From Chloroflexota bacterium (GTDB taxonomy: Bacteria > Chloroflexota > Dormibacteria > Dormibacterales > Dormibacteraceae): a stretch of DNA of 44,140 nucleotides. The notes beneath the pieces were generated by a model, which saw only the letters and a program-made list of their open reading frames with translations, was not told the origin of the DNA and ran no database searches. A program made the position numbers and the translations under genes. Positions 25,545-34,024 of this stretch are shown one piece after another; within the stretch, counting starts at the first letter, position 1, and each line of letters begins with the position of its first letter. The DNA lies in the NCBI GenBank assembly GCA_005880945.1, contig VBIU01000059.1, positions 1 to 44,140 on the forward strand, written 5' to 3'.

Positions 25545-26725
25545 GGCCGGAGCCAAAGGCTCTCGGCATCGTCCTCGCGGCCGCCTGCGCGCTTGCCGCG
25601 TGCAATCCCGGCACCGCCTCCCGTCCCACGCCGGCCGCGACGGGTACTCCCCGGGCATCGCCCTCACCGGCGGTCAGCGCAGCGCCGGCGTGTGTCGGCG
25701 CCAAGTCGGCTGCCCGGGCGTCCGGCGTGGTGTCGGCGAACCCCGTGCTGGTTCTGGCGGCGGGCCTGAACGGTCCCGATGATCTCCTTTATCTCGAGTC
25801 CGATGGCACCGTCCTCGTCGGCGAGCACGGCAGCGGCCGTATTGCGAAGGTCGGCGGGCCGAGCCGGCTGACGCGCCTGCGGCAGGTCATACCCGAAGCC
25901 GAAGGCATCGCGCAGGTCGGGAACACGATCTACGTCGCCGATCAGCTGCACGCACGTGTGGTCGCACTGACCGCCACCGGTGTACGGACTCTGATCCAGC
26001 TGCAGCCCGTGCCAAGCGGTGAGAACCTCGACGGCATCGCCTCAGGCAGCGGCGGGCTGATCATCCCTGACAGTCCCCACGGCACGCTCCTCTTCGTCGA
26101 CACATCCGGCCACGTGACGGCGCGCCAGAGTGGGTTCAGCCGGCCCGCCGGGGTGTGGACCAACCCGGATGGGCGAGGGGGTCCGTGGCTGGTCGCCGAT
26201 GAGAACGCGAGCGCAATCTTCGGGCTCATGAACGCCGGCGGTCACTATCTGGTGGCCGGCAACCTTCCCGGCGTGGACGACGTTGTTCGAGACGCTCGCG
26301 GGCACATTCTTGCGACGCTGCCGGGGCTTGGGGCCCTGCGCGACGTGACTTCAGGCCGCGACATCGCCCGGGGCCTTCAAAACCCTCAGGGGCTCGGTTT
26401 CGACGGGGCGCAGAACATCCTCGTCACCGAGAGTGACGCCGGCCGCCTTGACCTCATCGTTAAGACCTTCGCGATCCAGCTGCCCGCTCCGGCGGTCCGG
26501 CTGGCGCCCGGCCAGCCCGTGTGCTTGGGAATACTGAGGGCCCCGGGCTTCAACGGCTCGCTGGTCGTGCAGCGCATCACCGGCGCGAGCCTTTACGTCC
26601 CGCCGTCGGGCGCCGCGTCGTTCGAGGTGGTCCCGGAGCCGTGCTCACAGGCGGTATGCACGGTGTCGCTGGTCCTCGACAGCCCGGCCGGCAGCGCGTT
26701 CGCCTCCTTCACCTACCGGGATTAG
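25541..26725 (+). CDS. Beta-propeller (NHL/SMP-30-like) lipoprotein, probable CTG start
   Basis: Read from a CTG at 25541, the protein has 394 residues and a clear lipoprotein signal: MRPEPKALGIVLAAACALAAC, with lipidated Cys21. A Thr/Pro/Ser-rich linker follows. The mature part is a repeat-rich beta-propeller with blades such as GPDDLLYLESDGTVLVGEHG, EGIAQVGNTIYVADQLHARV and NPQGLGFDGAQNILVTESDAG. It ends with a two-Cys beta domain. No ATG, GTG or TTG exists in frame before GTG 25727, which would remove the signal and lipobox. CTG overlaps the TGA of the GlpX-like gene (CTGA) and has GGGGA 6 nt upstream. It is probably an envelope binding protein or lactonase-like enzyme; no catalytic set is evident. 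Confidence 0.8.
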   Translation: MRPEPKALGIVLAAACALAACNPGTASRPTPAATGTPRASPSPAVSAAPACVGAKSAARASGVVSANPVLVLAAGLNGPDDLLYLESDGTVLVGEHGSGRIAKVGGPSRLTRLRQVIPEAEGIAQVGNTIYVADQLHARVVALTATGVRTLIQLQPVPSGENLDGIASGSGGLIIPDSPHGTLLFVDTSGHVTARQSGFSRPAGVWTNPDGRGGPWLVADENASAIFGLMNAGGHYLVAGNLPGVDDVVRDARGHILATLPGLGALRDVTSGRDIARGLQNPQGLGFDGAQNILVTESDAGRLDLIVKTFAIQLPAPAVRLAPGQPVCLGILRAPGFNGSLVVQRITGASLYVPPSGAASFEVVPEPCSQAVCTVSLVLDSPAGSAFASFTYRD

Positions 26726-26760
26726 CGGCATCCGTACGGGGGTATCACAAGTACAGAGAT

Positions 26761-27648
26761 ATGGACCCAAGGACTCCGATGCCCCCTCAGAGTGGCGAGC
26801 ACATCCCGCCGCCGCCTCCGGCGTACCCGGTAACGGCGGACATCCCGCCGCAGTCGCCGTACCACCAGTCGAGCGCACCCGGTGGCAGCACCAGCCGGGG
26901 CTTCATCGGCGGGCTGATCGCGCTCGCCCTCGGCGCGCTGGCCTATGGCAAGTACGCGATCCTTCTCGTCTTCAAGATCCCGGCGCTGGCGACCCTGGGC
27001 ACCGCCCTGGTCAGCATCGCTGCCTACTCGGTTTGGGGCGGCCCGTGGTTTGCGGTCGGCCTCGTGCTGATGATCTTCGTCCATGAGATGGGCCATGTCG
27101 TCGAGATCCGGCGCCAGGGGATGCAGGCGACAGCGCCGATCTTCATTCCATTCTTCGGCGCGGCCATCTTCCAGCGCTCACACGCGCAGAGCCCTATGCG
27201 TCAGGCGCAGATCGGCATCGCAGGCCCGATCGCAGGGACCATCGGCGCGACCGTCGCGCTCCTTTTCTACAACTCAACCCACTGGACCCCGTTTCTGATC
27301 TGGGCGTACTGGGGGTTCCTCATCAACCTTTTCAACCTCATCCCGTTTGGGATGCTGGACGGAGGCTGGATCCTTGCCCCCACGTCGAAGTGGGTCCAGG
27401 TCGCGGGTCTCGCGGCCTTGGTAGGGCTGTTCTTCTTCGGCTTGGTGAGCCCCCTGGTGATCATCATCGTGATACTCGGATGGCCCGTCGTCTATCAGCG
27501 ATTCCGCGACCGCGCCCTGGACGCCTACCTGACTTCGGAGCCGGCGGCGCAGCGCTACGCGATGGGGGCCGCCTGGCTCGCCCTGGTCGTTTATCTCGCT
27601 TACTTCTTCTTTCAGACCGATTTAATGCTCAGCGGCTTCGTTCGGTAA
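26761..27648 (+). CDS. Site-2-protease-type membrane metalloprotease (M50 family)
   Basis: The 295 residues begin with a Pro-rich cytoplasmic segment (about 1-45), followed by about six transmembrane helices. The zinc motif is HEMGH (His108, Glu109, His112), and the third ligand lies in NLIPFGMLDGGW (Asp200), the classic HExxH plus N-x-x-P-x-x-x-L-D-G pair of S2P enzymes. An inserted IPFFGAAIFQRSHAQSPMRQAQIGIAGPIAG loop is typical of the subgroup without PDZ domains. It would cleave membrane-embedded proteins such as anti-sigma factors; no partner is visible nearby. No ribosome-binding site is evident before the ATG at 26761. The TAA stop is reused in the -10 box of rpmE. Confidence 0.88.
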   Translation: MDPRTPMPPQSGEHIPPPPPAYPVTADIPPQSPYHQSSAPGGSTSRGFIGGLIALALGALAYGKYAILLVFKIPALATLGTALVSIAAYSVWGGPWFAVGLVLMIFVHEMGHVVEIRRQGMQATAPIFIPFFGAAIFQRSHAQSPMRQAQIGIAGPIAGTIGATVALLFYNSTHWTPFLIWAYWGFLINLFNLIPFGMLDGGWILAPTSKWVQVAGLAALVGLFFFGLVSPLVIIIVILGWPVVYQRFRDRALDAYLTSEPAAQRYAMGAAWLALVVYLAYFFFQTDLMLSGFVR

Positions 27649-27651
27649 ACT
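27646..27651 (+). promoter_or_regulatory. Putative -10 box (TAAACT) for the rpmE unit
   Basis: TAAACT overlaps the stop codon of the M50 protease gene. The predicted start of transcription (about 27658) leaves a short leader with GGAG (27661-27664) before the TTG of rpmE. Confidence 0.4.
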
Positions 27652-27672
27652 CACACACCTGGAGACAAGACC

Positions 27673-27885
27673 TTGAAAGCACAGATACACCCCACCTACT
27701 ACGAGGACGCGGTCGTCACCTGCGTTTGCGGCAACACGTTCACGACCGGGTCAACACGCAAGGAGCTCAAGACCGAGATCTGCTCGGTGTGCCATCCGTT
27801 CTTCACTGGAACGCAGCGGATCGTGGACACGGGCGGCCAGGTCGAGCGGTTCCGCAAGCGGGCGGCGAAGTCGACCCGAAACTAG
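27673..27885 (+). CDS. rpmE: 50S ribosomal protein L31 (zinc-binding, C+ type)
   Basis: This 70-residue L31 has the zinc-binding Cys set VTCVCG and ICSVCH, so it is the C+ form. It binds the 50S subunit and contributes to the bridge with 30S. The TTG start gives [15 protein letters not shown], the normal N terminus, and GGAG precedes it by 8 nt. It heads the rpmE-DUF1385-prfA-prmC-tsaC unit. A zinc-free paralogue may exist elsewhere, as in many actinobacteria, but cannot be seen here. Confidence 0.96.
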   Translation: MKAQIHPTYYEDAVVTCVCGNTFTTGSTRKELKTEICSVCHPFFTGTQRIVDTGGQVERFRKRAAKSTRN

Positions 27886-28845
27886 ATGCCGCTCCCGGAG
27901 GACATTCCGGCTCCGGTTTCGGCCCCGACAGCTAAAGAGCCGTTCTTCTACGGCGGCCAGGCGGTCATCGAAGGCGTGATGATGCGCGGCAAGCGCCACT
28001 ACGCGGTGGCCGTGCGCCTGCCCAATGCCAACCCCGACACCCAGAAGCGGGAGATCGTGGTCAACCGCGGCGAGCTTAAAGCGGCCATCTACGTCAACCC
28101 GATGTGGAAGCTGCCGATCCTGCGCGGCCTTGCGCTGATTGGTGAGCAGCTTCACCTGGGCATGAAGTCGCTCATCTGGTCGGCGAACATGAACGCAGGC
28201 GCCAACAACGTCGTGATCGGCAAGAAGGAGATCACCGGGTCGGTCGCGTTTGCGGCCATCTTCGGTCTGCTCCTCTTCCTCGGCCTGCCCCTTTTGCTTG
28301 CGGGCCTGGCCGTGCACCGGAGCGGCAGCTTCCTGTTTGTGGTGGTTGAAGGCGTCATCCGCGTGGGCCTGGTCCTGGGCTACCTGTCTGCGATCGCGCT
28401 GCTGCCAGACGTGCGGCGGGTCTTCCAGTACCACGGCGCCGAGCACAAGACCATCAACGCTTTCGAAGCGGGATGGCCGCTCGAGGTGGCTTCCGTTCGT
28501 CGTGCCAGCCTCCTCCACCCACGCTGCGGGACCGGGTTTCTACTCGTCGTCCTCGTCGTCAGCGTCGTCGTGTTCAGCGTGGTCGCGGTGTTCCACCCCA
28601 ACTGGTTCTGGCTCGTGGTCAGCCGCCTGCTGGCGATCCCGCTGATCGCAGGCGCCGGCTTCGAGCTCATCCGGTTCATGGCGCGCAACCGCCGCAACCC
28701 TGTGGTGCGCGTGATGCTGCTGCCCGTCCTCGGGACCCAGAAGTTCACCACGCGCGAACCCTCCGACGACATGCTCGAGGTCGCCATCACCGCGTTCAAC
28801 AGCGCCCGCCAGGGTGAGGAGGAAACGGCCGGAGCCGCGGCTTGA
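27886..28845 (+). CDS. DUF1385 family membrane protein
   Basis: This 319-residue protein has the DUF1385 signatures: YGGQAVIEGVMMRGKRHYAVA near the N terminus, FQYHGAEHKTINAFEAGW in the middle and LHPRCGTGFLLVV after it. About four transmembrane helices lie between and after these segments. The conserved His, Glu and Cys residues suggest metal binding, but the function is unknown. The ATG begins directly after the rpmE stop. The gene between rpmE and prfA is a placement seen in Chloroflexota-like, Firmicutes and some deep actinobacterial genomes; classical actinobacteria lack it. Confidence 0.93.
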   Translation: MPLPEDIPAPVSAPTAKEPFFYGGQAVIEGVMMRGKRHYAVAVRLPNANPDTQKREIVVNRGELKAAIYVNPMWKLPILRGLALIGEQLHLGMKSLIWSANMNAGANNVVIGKKEITGSVAFAAIFGLLLFLGLPLLLAGLAVHRSGSFLFVVVEGVIRVGLVLGYLSAIALLPDVRRVFQYHGAEHKTINAFEAGWPLEVASVRRASLLHPRCGTGFLLVVLVVSVVVFSVVAVFHPNWFWLVVSRLLAIPLIAGAGFELIRFMARNRRNPVVRVMLLPVLGTQKFTTREPSDDMLEVAITAFNSARQGEEETAGAAA

Positions 28846-29906
28846 TCGATCGGTTAGAGGCGATCGCTCGCCGTTACCACGAGATCGAGTCCGAGATGGC
28901 GCGTCCCGAGGTCGCCGCCGACCACGCGCAGCTGACCAAGCTCGCGCGGGAGCAGCGCACCCTGCGGGAGATGGTCGTTGCCTACGAGGCTTACAAGCGG
29001 GCGCGCCACGAGATGGAGTCGGCGCACGAGATGCTCAAGCACGAGAAGGACGTGGAGATGTTGGACTACCTCCGCGCCGAGGAGCGGCGCGCCGCCGCCC
29101 AGGTTGGCGAGCTCGAGGAGCGGCTCAAGGTGCTGCTCCTGCCCAAGGATCCAAACGACGACAGGGACGTCGTGGTCGAGATCCAGGGCGCCGAGGGTGG
29201 GGAGGAGGCGGCGCTGTTCGCAGCCGACCTCTTCCGCATGTACTCGAAGTGGGCCGAGCGCAAGGGCTGGAAGGTGGAGGTGGTGGACGTCGCGCATAGC
29301 GAGAAAGGCGGCTACGACAAGATAGTGTTCGAAGTCCACGGCCACGGCGCCTATTCGCAGCTGAAGTACGAGGGCGGCGTCCACCGCGTCCAGCGCGTGC
29401 CCAAGACTGAGGCGCAGGGCCGCGTGCATACGTCCGCCGCCACCGTCGCGGTCATGCCCGAGGCCGACCCGGTCGAGGTGGAGCTCAAGCCTGAGGACCT
29501 CGAGATCAAGACCTCGACATCGCAAGGGCCAGGCGGCCAGAGTGTGAACACCACCTACTCCGCGATCCGGCTCACCCACAGGCCCACCGGGTTGGTGGTG
29601 AGCATCCAGGACGAGAAGTCGCAGCTCCAGAACAAGGAGAAGGCAATGCGCGTGCTGCGCGCACGTCTCTATGAGATGAAGCTCGCCGAGCAGCAGGCCG
29701 CCATCGGCGCGCAGCGCCGCGGGATGGTGGGCAGCGGCAACCGGTCGGAGAAGATCCGCACCTACAACTTCAAGGCCAACCGGGTCACCGACCACCGCAT
29801 CGACCTCGACCTTCACAAGCTCGACCAGGTGCTGGCCGGGGACCTGGACGAGCTGGTCGAGGCTCTGGCCAACGCCGACCGCGCCGCTTTGCTCAACGGC
29901 GCTTGA
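28842..29906 (+). CDS. prfA: Peptide chain release factor 1
   Basis: This 354-residue RF1 reads UAA and UAG. The codon-recognition P-x-T tripeptide is PKT within RVQRVPKTEAQGRVHTS, and the peptidyl-tRNA hydrolysis motif GGQ is at residues 231-233 (GPGGQSVNTTYSAIRL). The N-terminal coiled-coil domain is complete. The TTG start overlaps the DUF1385 stop (TTGA), and the stop overlaps prmC (TTGA again). The neighbour PrmC methylates the Gln of GGQ. Confidence 0.97.
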   Translation: MIDRLEAIARRYHEIESEMARPEVAADHAQLTKLAREQRTLREMVVAYEAYKRARHEMESAHEMLKHEKDVEMLDYLRAEERRAAAQVGELEERLKVLLLPKDPNDDRDVVVEIQGAEGGEEAALFAADLFRMYSKWAERKGWKVEVVDVAHSEKGGYDKIVFEVHGHGAYSQLKYEGGVHRVQRVPKTEAQGRVHTSAATVAVMPEADPVEVELKPEDLEIKTSTSQGPGGQSVNTTYSAIRLTHRPTGLVVSIQDEKSQLQNKEKAMRVLRARLYEMKLAEQQAAIGAQRRGMVGSGNRSEKIRTYNFKANRVTDHRIDLDLHKLDQVLAGDLDELVEALANADRAALLNGA

Positions 29907-30733
29907 GGGTCCTCGAGGTCCTCAAGCTGGCCTCGGACCACCTCGACAAGCACGGCTCTGACTCCGCCAGGCTGGATGCCGAGGTGATGCTCGCCCAATC
30001 CCTCGGGCTGCGCCGCCTCGACCTCTATCTGCAGTACGACCGGTCCTTGTCCGAGGCGGAGCTGAGCGCGTATCGGGCGCAGATCGCGCGACGCGCTCAT
30101 GGCGAGCCTGTCGCGTACGTCGTCGGACACAAGGAGTTCATGGCGTTGGACTTCGAGGTGACGCCGGCGGTGCTCGTTCCCAATCCCGACACCGAGGTGC
30201 TCGTGCAGCTGGCGGTGGCCCGGGCGCGCGAGGCAGGCCGGCCTCTTCGAATGGCCGACGTCGGAACGGGCAGCGGCTGCATCGCGGTCGCCGTCGCGCA
30301 TTACGCGCCGGCGGTCGAAGTCTGGGCGAGTGACGTGAGCAGTCAGGCCCTGGAGGTGGCCGCACGGAATGTGGCGAAACACGCGATGGGGGAGCGCATA
30401 CACCTTGCCACGGGAGATCTCATGGAGCCGTTGCCAGGCACCTTCGACATGATCTGCGCCAACCTTCCTTATGTGGCAGCCGGCACCACCCTCCCGGTCG
30501 AGGTGCGCTTGCAGCCGAGCATCGCCCTGTACGCCGAAGGCAACGGGGCGGACGTGGTCGTCAGGCTGCTGGAGGCGGCGCCGGCGCGGCTCAACCCGGG
30601 CGGACGAGTCCTGCTCGAGATCGGACCTGGAATCGTTTCGTTGGTGCTCGACACAGTCGAAAGGCAATTCAGCGAACGCCGGGTACACCAGGACCTCGGC
30701 GGGCACGACAGGGTGCTGGAAGCGTGGTCCTGA
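29903..30733 (+). CDS. prmC: Release factor glutamine methyltransferase
   Basis: This 276-residue enzyme methylates the Gln of the GGQ motif in release factors using S-adenosylmethionine. The N-terminal helical domain (about 1-75) is followed by the SAM motif ADVGTGSGCIAVAVA and the catalytic tetrapeptide. That tetrapeptide is NLPY (Asn187) rather than the E. coli NPPY, a variation also found in other phyla. A TTG start overlaps prfA by 4 bp. The order prfA-prmC is near-universal. Confidence 0.95.
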   Translation: MRVLEVLKLASDHLDKHGSDSARLDAEVMLAQSLGLRRLDLYLQYDRSLSEAELSAYRAQIARRAHGEPVAYVVGHKEFMALDFEVTPAVLVPNPDTEVLVQLAVARAREAGRPLRMADVGTGSGCIAVAVAHYAPAVEVWASDVSSQALEVAARNVAKHAMGERIHLATGDLMEPLPGTFDMICANLPYVAAGTTLPVEVRLQPSIALYAEGNGADVVVRLLEAAPARLNPGGRVLLEIGPGIVSLVLDTVERQFSERRVHQDLGGHDRVLEAWS

Positions 30734-31308
30734 AGCCCACGCGGGCGGGATTGACGCGAGCGGCGCAGCTGGTCAGGGGCGGCGGCGTCATCGCATTTCC
30801 CACCGACACCGTTTACGGCCTCGGCGCCGCGGCCGACGATGAGATCGCCCGCAAGCGAATCTATCGGATCAAGGGGCGGCCGGTCGGGCTGCCCCTCATC
30901 CTGATGGTCGCCGCCGAATCACAGCTCGAAGGTTTCGTGCACCTGGACTCGCGGTCCGAAGCGTTCGTCCGGCGCTGGTGGCCGGGTCCGCTGACGCTGA
31001 TCCTTCACGCGAAAGGTGGCGGCACGTTGGGTGTCCGCATCCCGCTGCACAAGGTCGCCCTCGAGCTTCTTCGTGCCGCCGGCCCGCTGATGACCACGAG
31101 CGCGAATCTCCACGGCAAGGATCCCGCGATGACCGCGAGCGAGGCCGGTGCGCTGCCTGGGGTCACCGCAGTGCTCGATGGCGGGGCCGCGCCTGGCGGT
31201 ACCGCTTCGACGGTGCTCGACCTGACCGGTCCGGAGGCCCACGTGCTCCGGGAGGGCGCCATCCCGGCGCCCGAGCTTCTCGGCCCGCCGCCGTCTCATG
31301 CGGGCTGA
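30724..31308 (+). CDS. tsaC: L-threonylcarbamoyladenylate synthase (TsaC/Sua5/YrdC)
   Basis: This 194-residue YrdC-fold enzyme makes threonylcarbamoyl-AMP from Thr, bicarbonate and ATP for the t6A modification of ANN-reading tRNAs. Signatures are IAFPTDTVYGLGA, RIYRIKGRPVGLPLIL, RRWWPGPLTLIL and PLMTTSANLHGK. The additional Sua5 C-terminal domain is absent, so it is the short TsaC form. The GTG at 30724 overlaps the end of prmC by 10 bp. It completes the translation-related run before glyA. Confidence 0.94.
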   Translation: MVLKPTRAGLTRAAQLVRGGGVIAFPTDTVYGLGAAADDEIARKRIYRIKGRPVGLPLILMVAAESQLEGFVHLDSRSEAFVRRWWPGPLTLILHAKGGGTLGVRIPLHKVALELLRAAGPLMTTSANLHGKDPAMTASEAGALPGVTAVLDGGAAPGGTASTVLDLTGPEAHVLREGAIPAPELLGPPPSHAG

Positions 31309-31314
31309 CGGAGC

Positions 31315-31320
31315 TAGCAT
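31315..31320 (+). promoter_or_regulatory. Putative leaderless -10 box (TAGCAT) for glyA
   Basis: TAGCAT, 6 nt, then the ATG at 31327. No Shine-Dalgarno sequence is visible. It starts 7 bp after the tsaC stop. Confidence 0.5.
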
Positions 31321-31326
31321 TCGCTT

Positions 31327-32601
31327 ATGGCCGCCCCAATCACGACAATGTCGTTTCGGGCCCTCGACAGCGTCGATCCGGACATCGCCAACCTCATACG
31401 CAAGGAGTACAGGCGCCAGTCCGAAACGCTCGAGCTGATCGCATCGGAGAACCTCACGAGCCCGGCGATCCTCGAAGCGCTGGGCACGCTGCTGACCAAC
31501 AAATACGCGGAGGGGTACCCGGGCAGGCGCTACTACGGCGGCACCGGTGAGGTGATCGACAAGATCGAATCGCTGGCGGTCGAGCGCGCCAAGCAGCTGT
31601 TCGGCGCCGAGTACGTCAACGTGCAGCCACACGCCGGCTCGCAGGCCAACGCCGCCGTCTACATGGCGGTGTGCCAGCCAGGTGACAGGGTTATGGGCAT
31701 GGACCTTTCCGCGGGCGGCCACCTGACTCACGGCAGCCCGGCGAACTTCAGCGGCAAGCTGTACGAGATCCACTCGTACGGAGTGAACCGGGAGACCGAG
31801 CTCATCGACTATGAGGCGATGGAAAAGCTGGCCGAGCAGGTGCGACCCAAGATGATCATCGGCGGCTTCTCCGCTTACTCGCGGGTCGTCGACTGGGCGC
31901 GGATGCGCCAGATCGCTGATGCGGTTGGGGCGACCTTTGTGGTCGACATGGCGCATGTGGCAGGGCTCGTGGCCGGTGACCAGTACCCGTCGCCGATCCC
32001 GCACGCGGCCGTCGTCACGACCACGACCCAGAAGACGCTGCGCGGCGCCTGGGGCGCGATCATCCTGTGCCGCAACGAGCACCAGAAAGCGATCGACTCG
32101 GCGGTGTTCCCAGGCATCCAGGGTGGCCCCCTGATGCACGCGATCGCTGCCAAGGCCGTGTGCTTCGGCGAGGCGCTCAAGCCGGAGTTCAAGGATTATG
32201 CGAAACAGGTTGTCGTCAACGCAAAAGCGCTCGCGAAACGGCTCATGGCGCGCGACCTTCGGTTGGTGAGCGGCGGGACTGACAACCACCTGATGCTCGT
32301 CGACCTGCGCGCGCAGAAGCGCACCGGCAAGCAGGTGCAGGATGTGGCCGACACCGTCGGGATCACGCTCAATCGGAACTCGATCCCATTCGACGAAGCC
32401 TCGAAGTTCAACCCCAGCGGGGTTCGCGTCGGCACGCCCCTGGTGACGACGCGTGGCATGCGCGAGGCCGAGATGGTGGAGATCGCCGACTGCATAGCGG
32501 ATCTCATCGAGCGCATCGACGACCGGGCGGTGCTGGACTCGGTCCACGAGCGCACCCTCGACCTGTGCCGCAGGTTCCCGCTCCCGTACGCATTCGACTG
32601 A
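31327..32601 (+). CDS. glyA: Serine hydroxymethyltransferase
   Basis: This 424-residue PLP enzyme interconverts serine and glycine with tetrahydrofolate and supplies one-carbon units. Family motifs are ELIASENLTSPAILEALG, NKYAEGYPGRRYYGG, DMAHVAGLVAGDQYPSP and the PLP Lys236 in TTTTQKTLRG. The residue before the Lys is Gln where E. coli has His, and the following PRGG is AWGA. These substitutions lie in a well-conserved loop, though the Lys is intact. TAGCAT precedes the ATG. In Streptomyces glyA also lies between the prfA-sua5 run and wecA. Confidence 0.96.
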   Translation: MAAPITTMSFRALDSVDPDIANLIRKEYRRQSETLELIASENLTSPAILEALGTLLTNKYAEGYPGRRYYGGTGEVIDKIESLAVERAKQLFGAEYVNVQPHAGSQANAAVYMAVCQPGDRVMGMDLSAGGHLTHGSPANFSGKLYEIHSYGVNRETELIDYEAMEKLAEQVRPKMIIGGFSAYSRVVDWARMRQIADAVGATFVVDMAHVAGLVAGDQYPSPIPHAAVVTTTTQKTLRGAWGAIILCRNEHQKAIDSAVFPGIQGGPLMHAIAAKAVCFGEALKPEFKDYAKQVVVNAKALAKRLMARDLRLVSGGTDNHLMLVDLRAQKRTGKQVQDVADTVGITLNRNSIPFDEASKFNPSGVRVGTPLVTTRGMREAEMVEIADCIADLIERIDDRAVLDSVHERTLDLCRRFPLPYAFD

Positions 32602-32667
32602 CGGTCGGGATGTCCCAGCCAACGCCCGTGCGCGCAGAGCGGCGGTAAGGATGGGCCTTACTGATCG

Positions 32668-32699
32668 CTCCCCGACCCCTCTCCCCGGAGGGGAGAGGG
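32668..32699 (+). repeat. REP-like palindrome, copy 3
   Basis: CCCTCTCCCC (32677-32686) pairs perfectly with GGGGAGAGGG (32690-32699) around GGA, preceded by the left arm CTCCCCGAC and followed by TTT. It fills part of the 105-bp gap between glyA and the WecA-like gene and ends 7 bp before the next ATG. The rest of the gap shows no other feature. It may also act as a weak terminator. Confidence 0.7.
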
Positions 32700-32706
32700 T
32701 TTCACC

Positions 32707-33801
32707 ATGACTGATTTCTTCGGCGGCGATGCCCTGGCCAACCTCAGCGTGCGCCTCGGGCCCGGTCTGCTGCCGATGGTCGTCGCGTTCGCGGTCTGCG
32801 CCCTTGCCGTGCCCTTGATGATCCTGCTGTCGCGCAGGACCGGGATGATGGCCAACCCCGGCGGCCGCCACCTTCACCTGAAGCCGACCCCCCTGCTCGG
32901 AGGCGTCGCGCTGTACGCGGGTTTCGCCGCGGCCCTCCTCGTCTTCCTGCCCCGCTACAAGGACACCCTGGGTGTGCTGGTGGTGTCCGGGCTCGCGGCG
33001 GTGCTGCTGCTGGCAGACGATCGATGGCATGTGCGCGCGCCGATCAAGCTCGGCCTCCAACTCGTGGTTGCCCTACTTGCGGTCTTCGTCTTCGGATTCA
33101 AGATCGCGTCGTTTGGGTTGCCTGGCGCCCAGCTCGTGCCGCTCGGCCTGCTGGCCGTTCCGGTCACCCTGTTCTGGCTGCTCGGCATGCAGAACACCGT
33201 CAACCTGCTGGATGGGGTGGACGGACTGGCCGCCGGCGTCGTCTTCATAGTGGCCGTGACGCTGATGCTCGCCGCGGCCGGCCTGAGGCAGGTCGCGTAC
33301 GTCCAGCTGGCAGCCGCCCTCGCGGGCACCTGCGCGGGCTTCTTGCTGTTCAACTTCCACCCCGCCCGCATCTTCATGGGTGACTCGGGCGCGCATTTCC
33401 TCGGGGCGGCATTGGGACTGGTCTCGATAGTCGGGGTCGCAAAAGTCGCAGTCGCATTTGCGCTGGTGGTCCCGGTCCTCGCCCTTGCACTGCCGATCGG
33501 TGACACTGCGTGGGCCATCGTCCGGCGGCGCCGGGAGGGCAGCTCGGTCGCGCGGCCTGACTTGCGGCACCTCCACCACCGCCTCCAATCCTTCGGGTTG
33601 GACCCACGCCAGACGTGCTACGTCTTCTACGCGGCCAGCGCCTTGCTCGGAGCCCTCGGGCTCACTCTCTTCGGCCACGGGCGGATCCTTGCGGTGGTGC
33701 TGGTGACATCCGCGGCGCTGGCGTCGACAGTCGCAGCGGATCTATTGCAGAAGACTGGCTGGCGGGTCCGCGTGCCTTACCTGCACGCCCTGCTCCGCTA
33801 G
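32707..33801 (+). CDS. WecA/TagO-like undecaprenyl-phosphate sugar-1-phosphate transferase
   Basis: This 364-residue MraY/WecA-family enzyme has about ten or eleven transmembrane helices. It loads a sugar-1-phosphate (usually GlcNAc) from UDP-sugar on undecaprenyl-phosphate to start surface polysaccharide or teichoic-acid-like synthesis. Signatures are GGRHLHLKPTPLLGGVALY, the double Asp in LLLADDRW, NTVNLLDGVDGLAAG, NFHPARIFMGDSGAHFLG and the cytoplasmic His loop HLHHRL. The position before the atp genes matches actinobacteria. The REP-like palindrome sits just upstream, and the stop codon is part of the putative atp -10 box. Confidence 0.92.
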   Translation: MTDFFGGDALANLSVRLGPGLLPMVVAFAVCALAVPLMILLSRRTGMMANPGGRHLHLKPTPLLGGVALYAGFAAALLVFLPRYKDTLGVLVVSGLAAVLLLADDRWHVRAPIKLGLQLVVALLAVFVFGFKIASFGLPGAQLVPLGLLAVPVTLFWLLGMQNTVNLLDGVDGLAAGVVFIVAVTLMLAAAGLRQVAYVQLAAALAGTCAGFLLFNFHPARIFMGDSGAHFLGAALGLVSIVGVAKVAVAFALVVPVLALALPIGDTAWAIVRRRREGSSVARPDLRHLHHRLQSFGLDPRQTCYVFYAASALLGALGLTLFGHGRILAVVLVTSAALASTVAADLLQKTGWRVRVPYLHALLR

Positions 33802-33804
33802 AAT
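33799..33804 (+). promoter_or_regulatory. Putative -10 box (TAGAAT) for the atp operon
   Basis: TAGAAT (near consensus) overlaps the TAG stop of the WecA-like gene and lies 10 nt before the ATG at 33815. It would give a leader of only a few nt for the ATP synthase operon. Confidence 0.45.
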
Positions 33805-33814
33805 TCGGCCGGGC

Positions 33815-34024
33815 ATGCCGCCCCCCACGAATCCAACCACTGGGTCTGACCTGGCTGGAATGGGACTGTATCTTGCGGGCGCGGTCCTTTTGCCTCTGCT
33901 CGGGGGAGTCCTGCTCGACGGCGTTTTGCACACGGCGCCGACTTTTGTTCTGATTGGATTGTTCGTGGGCCTGATCGCAGGCGGAATCGCCATCTGGTTG
34001 AAGGTGAGGGAGCTGTCGAGGTGA
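33815..34024 (+). CDS. AtpZ/AtpI-family small membrane protein
   Basis: This 69-residue protein has two transmembrane helices. The sequence GVLLDGVLHTAPTFVLIGLFVGLIAGG is the typical AtpZ/AtpI pattern of G-x-x-L-D followed by P-x-F. Members near atp operons assist c-ring assembly or ion transport (Mg/Ca in AtpZI). It is the first gene after the putative promoter, and its TGA overlaps the next gene by 4 bp. Confidence 0.8.
   Translation: MPPPTNPTTGSDLAGMGLYLAGAVLLPLLGGVLLDGVLHTAPTFVLIGLFVGLIAGGIAIWLKVRELSR

Noticed and set aside
30919..33060. Long minus-strand open frame (713 codons) opposite tsaC, glyA and the WecA-like gene
   Set aside because: It is antisense to three genes with clear family motifs, and its translation is His/Arg/Asp-rich without any domain. 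It is a GC-rich shadow frame.
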